DNA of 64,000 nt, from positions 62,001 through 126,000 of the forward strand of contig DATNIE010000013.1 in NCBI GenBank assembly GCA_035604595.1, read 5' to 3'. Within the stretch, counting starts at the first letter, position 1. Each line of letters begins with the position of its first letter. This document shows positions 16,060 through 24,376 of the stretch, one piece after another. The position numbers were made by a program, and so were the translations under genes. This DNA comes from CAIKZZ01 sp035604595. Lineage in GTDB: Bacteria; Pseudomonadota; Gammaproteobacteria; Steroidobacterales; Steroidobacteraceae. The notes under the pieces were generated by a model. That model saw only the letters and a program-made list of their open reading frames with translations. It was not told the origin of the DNA and did no database searches.

Positions 16060-17324
16060 CCCGGTGCCCGGAGCATCTCGGGCGTGACCAGCACGACCCC
16101 GCGCTCCGTGACCTCGAAGCGGCCGGCGTCGGCCGCGAGATCGACGCCGATGCGCGTGCCATCCGGCACCATGCAGCCCTCGTCGAGTATGGCCCGCTGG
16201 ATCACGCAGTCGCGGCCGACGGTGACCTCCGGCAGCACCACCGAGGTGTGGACCACCGAGCGCTCCTCGACATGCACGTCCGAGAAGAGCAGCGACTGCC
16301 GCACCAGAGCGCCCGAGATGATGCAGCCGCCCGCCACCAGCGAGTTGATCGCCGTGCCGCGCCGCCCGTCCTCGTCGAGCACGAACTTGGCCGGCGGACG
16401 CTGCAGCTGATAGGTCCAGATCGGCCACTCCTCGTCGTAGATGTTGAGCTCGGGATCCACGTACACGAGCTCCATGTTCGCCTGATAAAAGGCATCGAGC
16501 GTGCCGACGTCGCGCCAATAGGCCTGGGCGCGCGTCCGGACGTCCTGGAACGCATAGGCGAACACCTGCAGCTGCGCCAGCGCAGCCGGGATGATGTTGC
16601 GGCCGAAGTCGTGCTGCGAGTCCTCGCGTACGGCATCCTCGCTCAGCAGCTTCTCGAGCAGGCGCGCGTTGAACACGTAAATGCCCATCGAGGCGAGAGT
16701 CGTGTCCGCACGGCCCGGTATCGGCGCCGGGTTCGCCGGCTTCTCGGTGAACTGCACGACCCGGTTCCATTCGGTGACCGAGAGTACCCCGAACTCGCGG
16801 GCGCTCGCGACCGGTACCTCGACGACGCCGACGGTGATGTCGGCATTCTTCTCGACGTGGTAGGCGATCATCGGACCGTAGTCCATCTTGTAGATGTGAT
16901 CGCCGGCGAGCACCAGCACATGCTTCGGGCGGTGGGCGCGGATGTACTCGAGGTTCTGAAAGACCGCATCCGCTGTCCCGCGGTACCAGATCGGCCCGGT
17001 CTGCTGCTGCGCCGGGACGACGTCGACGAACTCGCCGAACTCACCGCGCAGATACCCCCAGCCGCGCTGCACGTGCTCGATCAGCGACTGCGCCTTGTAC
17101 TGCGTCAGGACCGCGATCTGCCGGATTCCGGAATTCACGCAGTTGGACAGCACGAAGTCGATGATCCGGAACTTGCCACCGAAGGGCATCGCGGGTTTGG
17201 CGCGGCCTGTCGTCAGCTGTTTGAGGCGCTCGCCGCGCCCGCCGGCCATGATGATGGCGAGTGTGCCGCTCGTCAGGCGGCTGACGTAACGACCCGAGCT
17301 GCTGCTGGGAGCCTTGACGGTCAT
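16056..17324 (-). CDS. glgC: Glucose-1-phosphate adenylyltransferase
   Basis: A 422-residue ADP-glucose pyrophosphorylase that makes ADP-glucose from glucose-1-phosphate and ATP, the committed step of bacterial glycogen synthesis. The N-terminal nucleotidyltransferase signature IIMAGGRGERL with the downstream KPAMPFGGKFRIIDF, the AGDHIYKMDY catalytic region and the C-terminal left-handed beta-helix (VGRDCVIQRAILDEG) are all present. Length matches E. coli GlgC (431). It lies between the sulfotransferase (89 bp upstream) and the GH57-like gene (4-bp overlap). Allosteric control by glycolytic intermediates is known for the family. Confidence 0.95.
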   Translation of the reverse strand: MTVKAPSSSSGRYVSRLTSGTLAIIMAGGRGERLKQLTTGRAKPAMPFGGKFRIIDFVLSNCVNSGIRQIAVLTQYKAQSLIEHVQRGWGYLRGEFGEFVDVVPAQQQTGPIWYRGTADAVFQNLEYIRAHRPKHVLVLAGDHIYKMDYGPMIAYHVEKNADITVGVVEVPVASAREFGVLSVTEWNRVVQFTEKPANPAPIPGRADTTLASMGIYVFNARLLEKLLSEDAVREDSQHDFGRNIIPAALAQLQVFAYAFQDVRTRAQAYWRDVGTLDAFYQANMELVYVDPELNIYDEEWPIWTYQLQRPPAKFVLDEDGRRGTAINSLVAGGCIISGALVRQSLLFSDVHVEERSVVHTSVVLPEVTVGRDCVIQRAILDEGCMVPDGTRIGVDLAADAGRFEVTERGVVLVTPEMLRAPG

Positions 17325-17413
17325 GCGGTCGGCGAAATCATGGCGGCCCTATGTTACCGCGCATCGAGCCCGCCGCAACCGCGCCGCGCACGCGCCGGCG
17401 CGCGACTCGGAGG

Positions 17414-19042
17414 CTATGGCTCGTAGCCGAAGCGCTGCACCCACGGGTCGAGCAGCGGAAGCACGGGCGCCATCTGCGCCCGGTACCGCCGCCATTGCCC
17501 GACCCCCGCCGTCTCAAGGCCGCGCGCGAGCTGCGCGGTGCTCGGCGTGACCGAGCCACGATTCTCGGTCCGCGCCGCGAAGTCGCCCATCGTCGAGGTC
17601 CACTCGAGACCTAAGAACGCGCAGATGCTCTTGACCTCGGTCTCGAAGTCCGTCACCAGCGTCTCGTGGCGCACGACGCGGGTTGCGAGCACCAGGATTG
17701 CCTCGAGGCGCTCGGCGAGCCGCATGACGGCATCGTAGTACCGCGCCCCGCCCTCGAGAGACAACAGCTCGTATATCGGCGCACTCATCCGGAACCGTCG
17801 TCTGAAGCAGCTCAGCACGACGTCCCGCGGATCGCGACGCGCGATCAGGATCTTCGCGTCCGGAAAGAGCCGTGCGATCAGCGGCAGCTTCAGGGTATTG
17901 AGCGGGTACTTGTCGACGAACAGCTTGCCTGTGACCTCGGTGCCCGCCTCAGCGACGCGCTTCCAGTAAGCGGCGCGGAGCGGGACCAGCTCGGCCGGAG
18001 TCGCCCTCGACAGGCGCCCGAGGTCCGCCGCTGAGCGCATGTACGCCCGCACGCCGTCGATCAGCGACTCGTTCTCCTCGAGGCTCACCACCCGCGGGTG
18101 GCCCTCGAGGATGATCTCGAGCAGCGTCGTGCCGGAGCGCGGAAACCCCAGCAGGAACACGTGCCCTTGCACACCGGACGGATCGGAGCGGAGCGGCCGC
18201 GGGCTCCAGTCCTCCGGCCGCGCGGTCTCGAAGTAAGTCCGAATCGCGTGCACATACTCGAGCGCGGTCTGACCGTCGGCGAAACGTGCGGCGTAGAGGC
18301 GCTTGAGCTCATCGTTGCACGCGGTGTAGGCGGCGAACGCCTCGGTCGGGTGGTCTTGCGCATCGAGCACGTCGCCGAGCAGGCCGTGCGCATAGGCGCG
18401 ATCGAGCGGCGCGAGCTCGGGGCCGGCGAGCAGCGAGCGGATGCGAGCCTCGGCCTTCCCGGCTGCACCCTCGGCCAGATCCGCAGCCGCTAAGCTCATC
18501 GCCGCATCCGGATAGTTCGGCGTGGTGGCGAGCACCCGCTCGCTCCAGGTGCGGGCCTCGCGGTGCATCCCGCGCCGGCTTGCGATGGACGCGAGACCCG
18601 CCATCGCGACGATCTGGGCCGGGTCGAGGTCGAGCGCACGACGATAGCTCGCCTCGGCGGCGGGCAGTGCGCCGAGCGCGTAGAGCGCGCCGCCGTAATT
18701 GGCGTGCGCGAACGGCAGTGCCGGGTTCAGCCGCAGCAGTGCCGCGAAGTGCCCGAGTGCCTCTGCGTGACGCTCGAGCCGGGTCAGGCACAGGCCGAGC
18801 GCGTTGCGCACGCCGACATCGGTGGGAGCAAGCTCGACTGCCCGGCTCAGGAGGCTCGCCGCCTCGGGCACCCGCCCCTCCTGCTCGAGCTTGACCGCCG
18901 CCACGTTGAGAAGGAGCGGATGCTCGAATCCTTCCGCGAGCGCCGTGCGCGCGAGCGACGCCGCCTTCGCGAAGTCGCGGCCCTGTGCGAGACCACGGAT
19001 CGCCTGCAGCAGCGCCAGGTCGGCAGTCAGATCGCGTGCCAT
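17414..19042 (-). CDS. TPR-containing PAPS-dependent sulfotransferase
   Basis: A 542-residue protein with about six tetratricopeptide repeats in the first 250 residues and a sulfotransferase domain after residue 280. The PAPS 5'-phosphosulfate loop is GFPRSGTTLLE and the 3'-phosphate motif is RDPRDVVLSCF. The family moves sulfate from PAPS to hydroxyl or tyrosine acceptors. The gene lies between glgP (68 bp upstream) and glgC (89 bp downstream) on the same strand, so it is probably in the glucan operon. No PAPS synthesis genes are in the window. The acceptor is unknown, and many TPR-sulfotransferases in proteobacteria have no assigned substrate. Confidence 0.85.
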   Translation of the reverse strand: MARDLTADLALLQAIRGLAQGRDFAKAASLARTALAEGFEHPLLLNVAAVKLEQEGRVPEAASLLSRAVELAPTDVGVRNALGLCLTRLERHAEALGHFAALLRLNPALPFAHANYGGALYALGALPAAEASYRRALDLDPAQIVAMAGLASIASRRGMHREARTWSERVLATTPNYPDAAMSLAAADLAEGAAGKAEARIRSLLAGPELAPLDRAYAHGLLGDVLDAQDHPTEAFAAYTACNDELKRLYAARFADGQTALEYVHAIRTYFETARPEDWSPRPLRSDPSGVQGHVFLLGFPRSGTTLLEIILEGHPRVVSLEENESLIDGVRAYMRSAADLGRLSRATPAELVPLRAAYWKRVAEAGTEVTGKLFVDKYPLNTLKLPLIARLFPDAKILIARRDPRDVVLSCFRRRFRMSAPIYELLSLEGGARYYDAVMRLAERLEAILVLATRVVRHETLVTDFETEVKSICAFLGLEWTSTMGDFAARTENRGSVTPSTAQLARGLETAGVGQWRRYRAQMAPVLPLLDPWVQRFGYEP

Positions 19043-19110
19043 TGCGGTGCGTCCCTCACAGTCCCTACTGCGCCGTCGGGCGCCCGTTGCCCCATGCGTG
19101 TATCGGGGAG

Positions 19111-21720
19111 CTACAGCCAGCGCATCAGGCCGAGCTCATACGGATGCGACAGGAGCTCGTGGTGCGGCACGACCCGAACCTCGGCGCCGAGGCGCCCGCA
19201 CCAGGGTGGCGTGCATTCGATCGCAAACACGTGCGCTCCGTCAGATTCCCGTTCGCCGGTCGCTGCGAACAGCTCGATCGCTGCCTCGCGGCCACCGCGG
19301 ACGCGCACGCCGCCGGCTGCCGGACCGAAGGAAGTCAGCCGCGGCCGCTCGAAGGGCCCGTCCGGCAGCTCCCGCGTCAGCAGCAGCTCGACCCGGACGT
19401 CGCCGGGCGCGAGGCCGTTCAGGTTCACCGCCACTCGCATCCGCACGCGATCGCCGAAGCCGACGCGCTCCGGCCGGGCCGAGGCAGCGCGCACGCTGAC
19501 GAGTGGCCACGCCGCCCTCGCCCGCAAGCCCCAGGTAGCGAGTTGCTCGGCCGGCCGGCAGCCGTCGGCCACGAGCCGTCGGCCGTGCGCGGCTGCGGGG
19601 CGATAGAGGCCCGTCACGTAGTTCCCGACCATCCGGCGGCTGTTGAAGGCGCCGAGCAGCGTCGCCATTGAGCGCTTGGCGCGCGTGATCCAGCGCTTGG
19701 GGAGCCCCGTCGGGTCGCGCTCGTAGTACAGCGGCACGACCTCGTCCTGCAAGATCTCATACAACGAGCGCGCGTCCTCGTCGTCGCGGCGGCTCCCGTC
19801 GGCCGTCGACGACGGAATCGCCCAGCCGTTCTGGCCATCGAAGCCCTCGGCCCACCAGCCGTCGAGTACGCTCAAATTCACGGTGCCGTTGATCGCCGCC
19901 TTCATGCCGCTGGTGCCGCTCGCCTCGAGCGGATAGACAGGGTTGTTGAGCCAGACATCGACGCCCGCGATCAGCGTGCGCGCGAGTCCCATGTCGTAGT
20001 CCTCGATGAACAGCACGCGCCCCAAGAACTCCGGCCGCTGCGCCATCGCGTGGACCTCGCGGATCATCTGCCGCCCGGGCTCGTCGGCAGGGTGCGCTTT
20101 GCCCGCGAACACGAACACCACCGGGCGTTCTGAATCGGAGACGATCGAGGCGAGCAGGCCGGGGTCACGGAACAGCAGCGTCGCGCGCTTGTACGTCGCG
20201 AAGCGGCGCGCGAAGCCGATCGTCAGGACCTGCGGATTGTCGGGGTCAATCCAGCGCGCGAGGCGATGGAAATGCGCATCGCTGACCTGGTTGCGCTGGC
20301 AGCTCTGTCGCAAACGGGTGCGAACCAGCGTCAGCATGCTGGTCTTGAGGCCCTGCTTGAGTTCCCAGAACAGCGAGTCCGGGAACGCGGAGATCTTTTC
20401 CCAGTACGCGGGGTCCGACATGCGGCTGCGCCACTCTCGGCCGAAGCGGCTGTCGAACAGATCCTTCCAGCGTTGGAACATGAACGTCGGCACGTGCACG
20501 CCGTTCGTCACGTAGCCGATCGGGTTGTCCTCTGCAGGGACCTCCGGCCAGACGGGTGCGCAGATCTCGGAGGACACCTGGCCGTGGATCCGGCTGACGC
20601 CGTTCCGGTGGCGAGACAAAGTCAGCGCCAGGAACGTCATGTTGAACTCGCCCGTCGAGCCGTTGCGTCCGAGTGCGAGGAACGCGGCGGAGTCGAGCCG
20701 GAGCCGGCGCGCGTAATCGCTGAAGTGGCGCAGCACGACGTCGGAGGGGAAGGCGTCGTGGCCAGCCGCGACCGAGGTGTGGGTCGTGAACACGCAGGCG
20801 CCCGCCACGGCCTCGCGGGCGGCCTCGAAGCTCGCGCCGCGCTCGATGAGCTCGCACATGAGCTCTATCCCGAGAAAGGCCGCGTGGCCCTCGTTGATAT
20901 GCCAGACCGTCGGCGCCACCCCGAGTGCCCGGAGTGCCCGCACGCCGCCGATGCCGAGAATCATCTCCTGCTGGATCCGGACCTCGCGATCGCCGCCGTA
21001 GAGCTTGTGCGTGATCGCCCGGTCAGCCTCCGAGTTCTCCGCGACGTTGGTGTCGAGCAGCACCACGGTCACGCGACCGACCGCCGCACGCCACAGCTGC
21101 GCGATCACATCGCGCGTATCGATGCGGACGGTGATCCTGATCGGCTTGCCCGACGCGTCGACCGCACACTCGACGGGCAGGTCGTCGGGCGTGAAATCGC
21201 GGTACTGGGGCACCTGGTTGCCGTCGGTATCGAGCGTCTGGATGAAGTAGCCCTGGCGGTAGAGCAGGCCCACGGCGACAAAGTTGAGCCCCATGTCGCT
21301 CGCGGTCTTGCAGTGATCACCGGCGAGAATTCCGAGCCCGCCCGAGTAGTTCGGGAAGCTCTCGTGAAAGCCGTACTCGGCGCAGAAATAGGCGATCAGG
21401 TCGCCTGCCTCGAGGCCTTCCGACGGCGCTTCGGGGCGCGGTTCCTCGAGGTAGGCATCAAAGCCCCTGAGTACCTGGTGGTAATCATCGAGGAAGCCGG
21501 TGGAGACGGATGCCGCATTCAGTGTCGGCTGATCGATGCACCGCAGAAATAAGCGCGGATTGCCGCCGACACCCGCCCAGAGGCGGGCATCAAGCGTCTC
21601 AAACAGCTTGCGCGTGGGTCGGTGCCAGCTGAACCGGAGGTTCGCCGCGAGCTCGGCCAGGCGCCCGAGCGAATGCGGAAGTGCCGGGTTGACCTCGAGC
21701 GTGAACTTCTGACGACTCAT
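19111..21720 (-). CDS. glgP: Alpha-glucan phosphorylase (GT35, short TIGR02094 type)
   Basis: An 869-residue GT35 phosphorylase of the 'more_P_ylases' type, which releases glucose-1-phosphate from alpha-1,4-glucan using pyridoxal phosphate. The N-terminal DUF3417-like segment (NLRFSWHRPTRKLFE), the glycine-rich FPNYSGGLGILAGDH region and the PLP-lysine motif SGTSGMKAAINGT are all visible. ATG 21720 is preferred to an in-frame start 15 codons upstream, since SRQKFTLEVNPALP begins the conserved domain. It is the first gene of the minus-strand glucan operon. The product feeds either catabolism or, through GlgC, resynthesis. Confidence 0.93.
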   Translation of the reverse strand: MSRQKFTLEVNPALPHSLGRLAELAANLRFSWHRPTRKLFETLDARLWAGVGGNPRLFLRCIDQPTLNAASVSTGFLDDYHQVLRGFDAYLEEPRPEAPSEGLEAGDLIAYFCAEYGFHESFPNYSGGLGILAGDHCKTASDMGLNFVAVGLLYRQGYFIQTLDTDGNQVPQYRDFTPDDLPVECAVDASGKPIRITVRIDTRDVIAQLWRAAVGRVTVVLLDTNVAENSEADRAITHKLYGGDREVRIQQEMILGIGGVRALRALGVAPTVWHINEGHAAFLGIELMCELIERGASFEAAREAVAGACVFTTHTSVAAGHDAFPSDVVLRHFSDYARRLRLDSAAFLALGRNGSTGEFNMTFLALTLSRHRNGVSRIHGQVSSEICAPVWPEVPAEDNPIGYVTNGVHVPTFMFQRWKDLFDSRFGREWRSRMSDPAYWEKISAFPDSLFWELKQGLKTSMLTLVRTRLRQSCQRNQVSDAHFHRLARWIDPDNPQVLTIGFARRFATYKRATLLFRDPGLLASIVSDSERPVVFVFAGKAHPADEPGRQMIREVHAMAQRPEFLGRVLFIEDYDMGLARTLIAGVDVWLNNPVYPLEASGTSGMKAAINGTVNLSVLDGWWAEGFDGQNGWAIPSSTADGSRRDDEDARSLYEILQDEVVPLYYERDPTGLPKRWITRAKRSMATLLGAFNSRRMVGNYVTGLYRPAAAHGRRLVADGCRPAEQLATWGLRARAAWPLVSVRAASARPERVGFGDRVRMRVAVNLNGLAPGDVRVELLLTRELPDGPFERPRLTSFGPAAGGVRVRGGREAAIELFAATGERESDGAHVFAIECTPPWCGRLGAEVRVVPHHELLSHPYELGLMRWL

Positions 21721-21755
21721 AGACTTAGAAGCTTCCCAGAACCGGGCGATCGGGG

Positions 21756-21764
21756 AGTCTAGCA
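21756..21764 (-). promoter_or_regulatory. Extended -10 promoter of the glgP operon
   Basis: On the minus strand TGC-TAGACT is an extended -10, giving a start at about 21749 and a leader near 29 bases before the glgP ATG. No strong -35 is seen. Confidence 0.4.
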
Positions 21765-21830
21765 CCGGTCAGAGACCTTTCCGGCGAGCAGTCGAGACCA
21801 GATGGCTGAACCAAGTACTATTACTAGGTA

Positions 21831-21858
21831 TTGACTAGTGCTTAGTTAGCTGTATAGT
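21831..21858 (+). promoter_or_regulatory. Promoter and probable operator of the padR operon
   Basis: TTGACT (21831-21836), a 16-base spacer and TATAGT (21853-21858) form the best sigma70-type promoter in the window. The -10 ends 11 bases before the padR ATG and no Shine-Dalgarno lies between. The AT-rich region from 21815 to 21860 has several ACTA/TAGT repeats in both orientations, including ACTAG-TGC-TTAGT inside the spacer, which may be the autoregulatory PadR site. Confidence 0.6.
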
Positions 21859-21869
21859 TCACTCCCATC

Positions 21870-22319
21870 ATGCAGCCACCCGACGCACCGCTTGAGGACA
21901 CTGATCCGATCGCTGCGGAAGCGCTCGACGTCAACGGCCTCGTGCGAAAGTTCCAGAAGGAGCTGAACTCGGGGCTGATCGCACTCGTGCTGCTGTCGGT
22001 GCTCGAGAAGGCGGGCGATGACCTGTATGGCTACCAGATCGCGAAGCGCCTGGAGGGGCTGAGCGAGGCGGGAAGCCCGATGAAGCAAGGCGCCCTCTAC
22101 CCGGTGCTTCGCACACTCTCGGCACACGGACTCCTCGCGAGCCACGTAGTCCCCTCGTCATCCGGCCCGCCGCGCCGCTATTACAAGATCACCGATTTTG
22201 GCCGGGAGACGCTCGGGCGCTGGCTCGCGACCTGGCACAGCACGCGCGATTTCGTCGATACGGTCGCCGGCCTCGCCGCCGCGCCTGCCCCTTCTCCAGC
22301 AAGAGTGAGCCGCCCATGA
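21870..22319 (+). CDS. PadR-family transcriptional regulator
   Basis: A 149-residue winged-helix regulator. The segment from about residue 33 (LNSGLIALVLLSVLEK) through DDLYGYQIAKRL and MKQGALYPVLRTL to the wing PPRRYYKITDFGRE is the canonical PadR DNA-binding domain. It has a 30-residue N-terminal extension and a short C-terminal part, like PadR subfamily 2. Its stop overlaps the next gene (ATGA). PadR genes are often paired with HAAS/DUF1700 membrane proteins, as here, and usually repress their own operon. Confidence 0.88.
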   Translation: MQPPDAPLEDTDPIAAEALDVNGLVRKFQKELNSGLIALVLLSVLEKAGDDLYGYQIAKRLEGLSEAGSPMKQGALYPVLRTLSAHGLLASHVVPSSSGPPRRYYKITDFGRETLGRWLATWHSTRDFVDTVAGLAAAPAPSPARVSRP

Positions 22320-23221
22320 ACCGGCCAGCCCCCCGCTCGATCGACCAGTACCTCAGCCAGCTCCGGGAGGCCCTCAAGGGCGCCGACCCGGCGCTCGTGC
22401 AGGATGCGCTCTACGACGCCGAGGAGTACCTGCGCGCCGAGGTGGGCCAGCATCCGGGCAAGAGCGAGGCCGACGTGCTGGAGCTCATCGCAAGCACCTA
22501 CGGCGCGCCCGACGAGGTCGCCGAGGCGTACCGGACAACCGAGAAGACCGTGCGCGAGGCCACCAAGCCCCATGCACCGCCTGCGCGTGCGACGCCCCTG
22601 GGGCGTTTCTTCGCGGTCTACTCCGACAGCCGCGCGTGGACGGCGCTCTTCTACATGCTGCTCGCGCTGGTCACGGGAATATTTTACTTCGCCGTGACGG
22701 TCGCGGGCCTGTCGATATCGTTCGGGCTCGCATTCCTGATCATCGGCGTGCCGTTCTTCCTGCTGTTCATCGGCTTCACGCGCCTGCTGTCGCTGGTGGA
22801 AGGCCGGATCGTCGAGGGACTGCTGGGGGCGCGGATGCCGCGTCGCCCCGTCGTGTCGGCACGTGGTGCCTCGATTTTCGTGCGCATCAAGGACATGCTG
22901 ACCGACCGGCGCACCTGGACGACGTTGCTGTACATGATCCTGATGCTGCCGCTCGGCATCACCTACTTCACGGTCACCGTCGCCGGACTCGCAGTCAGCC
23001 TCGGCTGCATCGCCGCCCCGGTGGCCGGGCTGTTCCACATCCTCGGCCATACAGGCGCGGCCGTGCAGTGGGACGGGACCTACATGCCGTGGCCGCTGAC
23101 GCTGCCGGTCGGCCTGTTCGGGGTGTTGCTGCTGACAGTGCTCATGCACGCGGTCCGGGCGATCGGCACGCTGCATGGCACACTCGCCCGCACGCTCCTG
23201 TTGTCGCGGGACGACGCGTGA
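22316..23221 (+). CDS. HAAS/DUF1700-type membrane protein
   Basis: A 301-residue protein with an N-terminal helical HAAS domain (residues 1-75, IDQYLSQLREAL to YGAPDEVAEAYR). Two similar membrane units of two or more hydrophobic segments follow, each opening with an aromatic LFYMLLALVTG- or LLYMILMLPLG-like helix; this repeat suggests internal duplication of a sensor-type domain. Family knowledge places HAAS proteins with PadR regulators, where they act as signalling partners at the membrane. It overlaps padR by four bases and the next gene by four bases. Confidence 0.8.
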   Translation: MNRPAPRSIDQYLSQLREALKGADPALVQDALYDAEEYLRAEVGQHPGKSEADVLELIASTYGAPDEVAEAYRTTEKTVREATKPHAPPARATPLGRFFAVYSDSRAWTALFYMLLALVTGIFYFAVTVAGLSISFGLAFLIIGVPFFLLFIGFTRLLSLVEGRIVEGLLGARMPRRPVVSARGASIFVRIKDMLTDRRTWTTLLYMILMLPLGITYFTVTVAGLAVSLGCIAAPVAGLFHILGHTGAAVQWDGTYMPWPLTLPVGLFGVLLLTVLMHAVRAIGTLHGTLARTLLLSRDDA

Positions 23222-23763
23222 GCTGCACCGACGTGCCCGGCGCATTTCTCGATGCGCGGCTCGCCGGCGCCATCGACCAGCAGCTGCACTGGCGCGCGGC
23301 GGAGATGCGTTGCGACGGCATGCGCCGGCCGGACGGCAAGGGTCTTAGGGTCACGTTCAGCGGCCCGACGCACGGCAAACAGCTGACGCTCGTCTTTGGC
23401 GTCGCGCACCTGGCCGAGGGGGCGACAGGGCATGCGGTTCCGGTCAACGTCACTCTGATCCGCGAAGGCGGGCGGGTGTACGCGACGCGCGGCGATGGCA
23501 ACTGCACGCTCGATGCGGTCCGCCAGACGCGGCTGGCGCCGGACACTGCGCCGTCTGCATCGACCGCGGCCGCACCCGTCGCGGCGGCGATTCTCGCGGT
23601 CCCTCCCGCGCACCGCTGGCGGATCGACGCGCGCGGCTTCTGCCTCGCCCCTGCGCGCTCCGTCGGCGACGGCCGGGATGCGATACTGCTCTCCACGTTC
23701 GACTTTCGCGGGCAGCTGACATGGGAACCGGATCCGCCACTCACGCTCCTTCCGCACCGGTGA
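23218..23763 (+). CDS. Hypothetical protein between HAAS and DUF192 genes
   Basis: A 181-residue protein I do not recognise. The GTG at 23218 overlaps the upstream stop (GTGA) and its own stop overlaps the DUF192 start in the same way, so it is a real, coupled gene. There is no signal peptide or membrane helix. It has four Cys residues, two of them in MRCDGMRRPDGKG and GNCTLDAV, a beta-rich central region (KQLTLVFGVAHL, PVNVTLIREGG) and an Ala/Pro-rich linker at about residues 105-125. Its constant partners here suggest an envelope or signalling role, which is inference. Confidence 0.7.
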   Translation: MSCTDVPGAFLDARLAGAIDQQLHWRAAEMRCDGMRRPDGKGLRVTFSGPTHGKQLTLVFGVAHLAEGATGHAVPVNVTLIREGGRVYATRGDGNCTLDAVRQTRLAPDTAPSASTAAAPVAAAILAVPPAHRWRIDARGFCLAPARSVGDGRDAILLSTFDFRGQLTWEPDPPLTLLPHR

Positions 23764-24248
23764 GACGCGCTCGCGCCCCGCTGCTTGCGCTCCTCGGTGT
23801 GGCGGGTCTGCTGGGCGCGACCCCGCTGCGTGCCGGCGATACGCCGCTCGAACCACTGACGCACTTCCCGAGCGGCGAGCTCACGGTGGACTCGCACGGG
23901 GTTGTTCACCGCTTCCACCTCTACATCGCGGCCACCGAGCCGCGGCGCAATCAAGGGCTCATGTTCGTCAAGAAGCTCGCCCCGGACCGCGGGATGCTGT
24001 TCCTGTGGGAGAGCCCACAGACCGCCTCGTTCTGGATGAAAAACACGCTGATCCCGCTCGATCTGCTGTTCATCGGGCCGGACTGGCGGGTGATCCGGAT
24101 CGCCGAGAACGCGACCCCGCTGTCGCTCGCGACGATTGACTCCATGGGGCTGGTGACGGCCGTGCTCGAGGTGGCCGGCGGCACCAGCCGGCGCCTCGGA
24201 GTCGAACCGGGGGACCGTGTCCACTACCCGGCCGCCGGCAGTCACTGA
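23760..24248 (+). CDS. DUF192 family exported protein
   Basis: A 162-residue protein with a signal peptide (LLALLGVAGLLGATPLRAG) and a DUF192 domain from about residue 40. The domain shows the typical NQGLMFVKKLAPDRGMLFLWE and FWMKNTLIPLDLLFI motifs and ends with GGTSRRLGVEPGD. DUF192 proteins are small beta-rich periplasmic or surface proteins of unknown function. GTG 23760 gives a GTGA overlap; an ATG at 23721 would overlap the previous gene by 43 bases. It is the last gene of the padR operon and converges on the TonB-dependent receptor. Confidence 0.85.
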   Translation: MRRARAPLLALLGVAGLLGATPLRAGDTPLEPLTHFPSGELTVDSHGVVHRFHLYIAATEPRRNQGLMFVKKLAPDRGMLFLWESPQTASFWMKNTLIPLDLLFIGPDWRVIRIAENATPLSLATIDSMGLVTAVLEVAGGTSRRLGVEPGDRVHYPAAGSH

Positions 24249-24323
24249 CCGGAGTCGCCGGAGCCAGGTGCAAGCGGCCTGCGCGCCCGCGGAACGGCGC
24301 AGGACGCAACGAACCGGGAAGCG

Positions 24324-24352
24324 AAAAAAAACGGCGGGCCGAAGCCCGCCGT
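24324..24352 (-). terminator. Rho-independent terminator of the first TonB receptor gene
   Basis: On the minus strand a nine-base-pair stem ACGGCGGGC/GCCCGCCGT with a four-base TTCG-type loop is followed by eight Ts. It lies 25 bases past the receptor stop codon and is the clearest intrinsic terminator in the window. Confidence 0.85.
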
Positions 24353-24376
24353 CTCAACTCTCTTCTCGGCTGCCGC

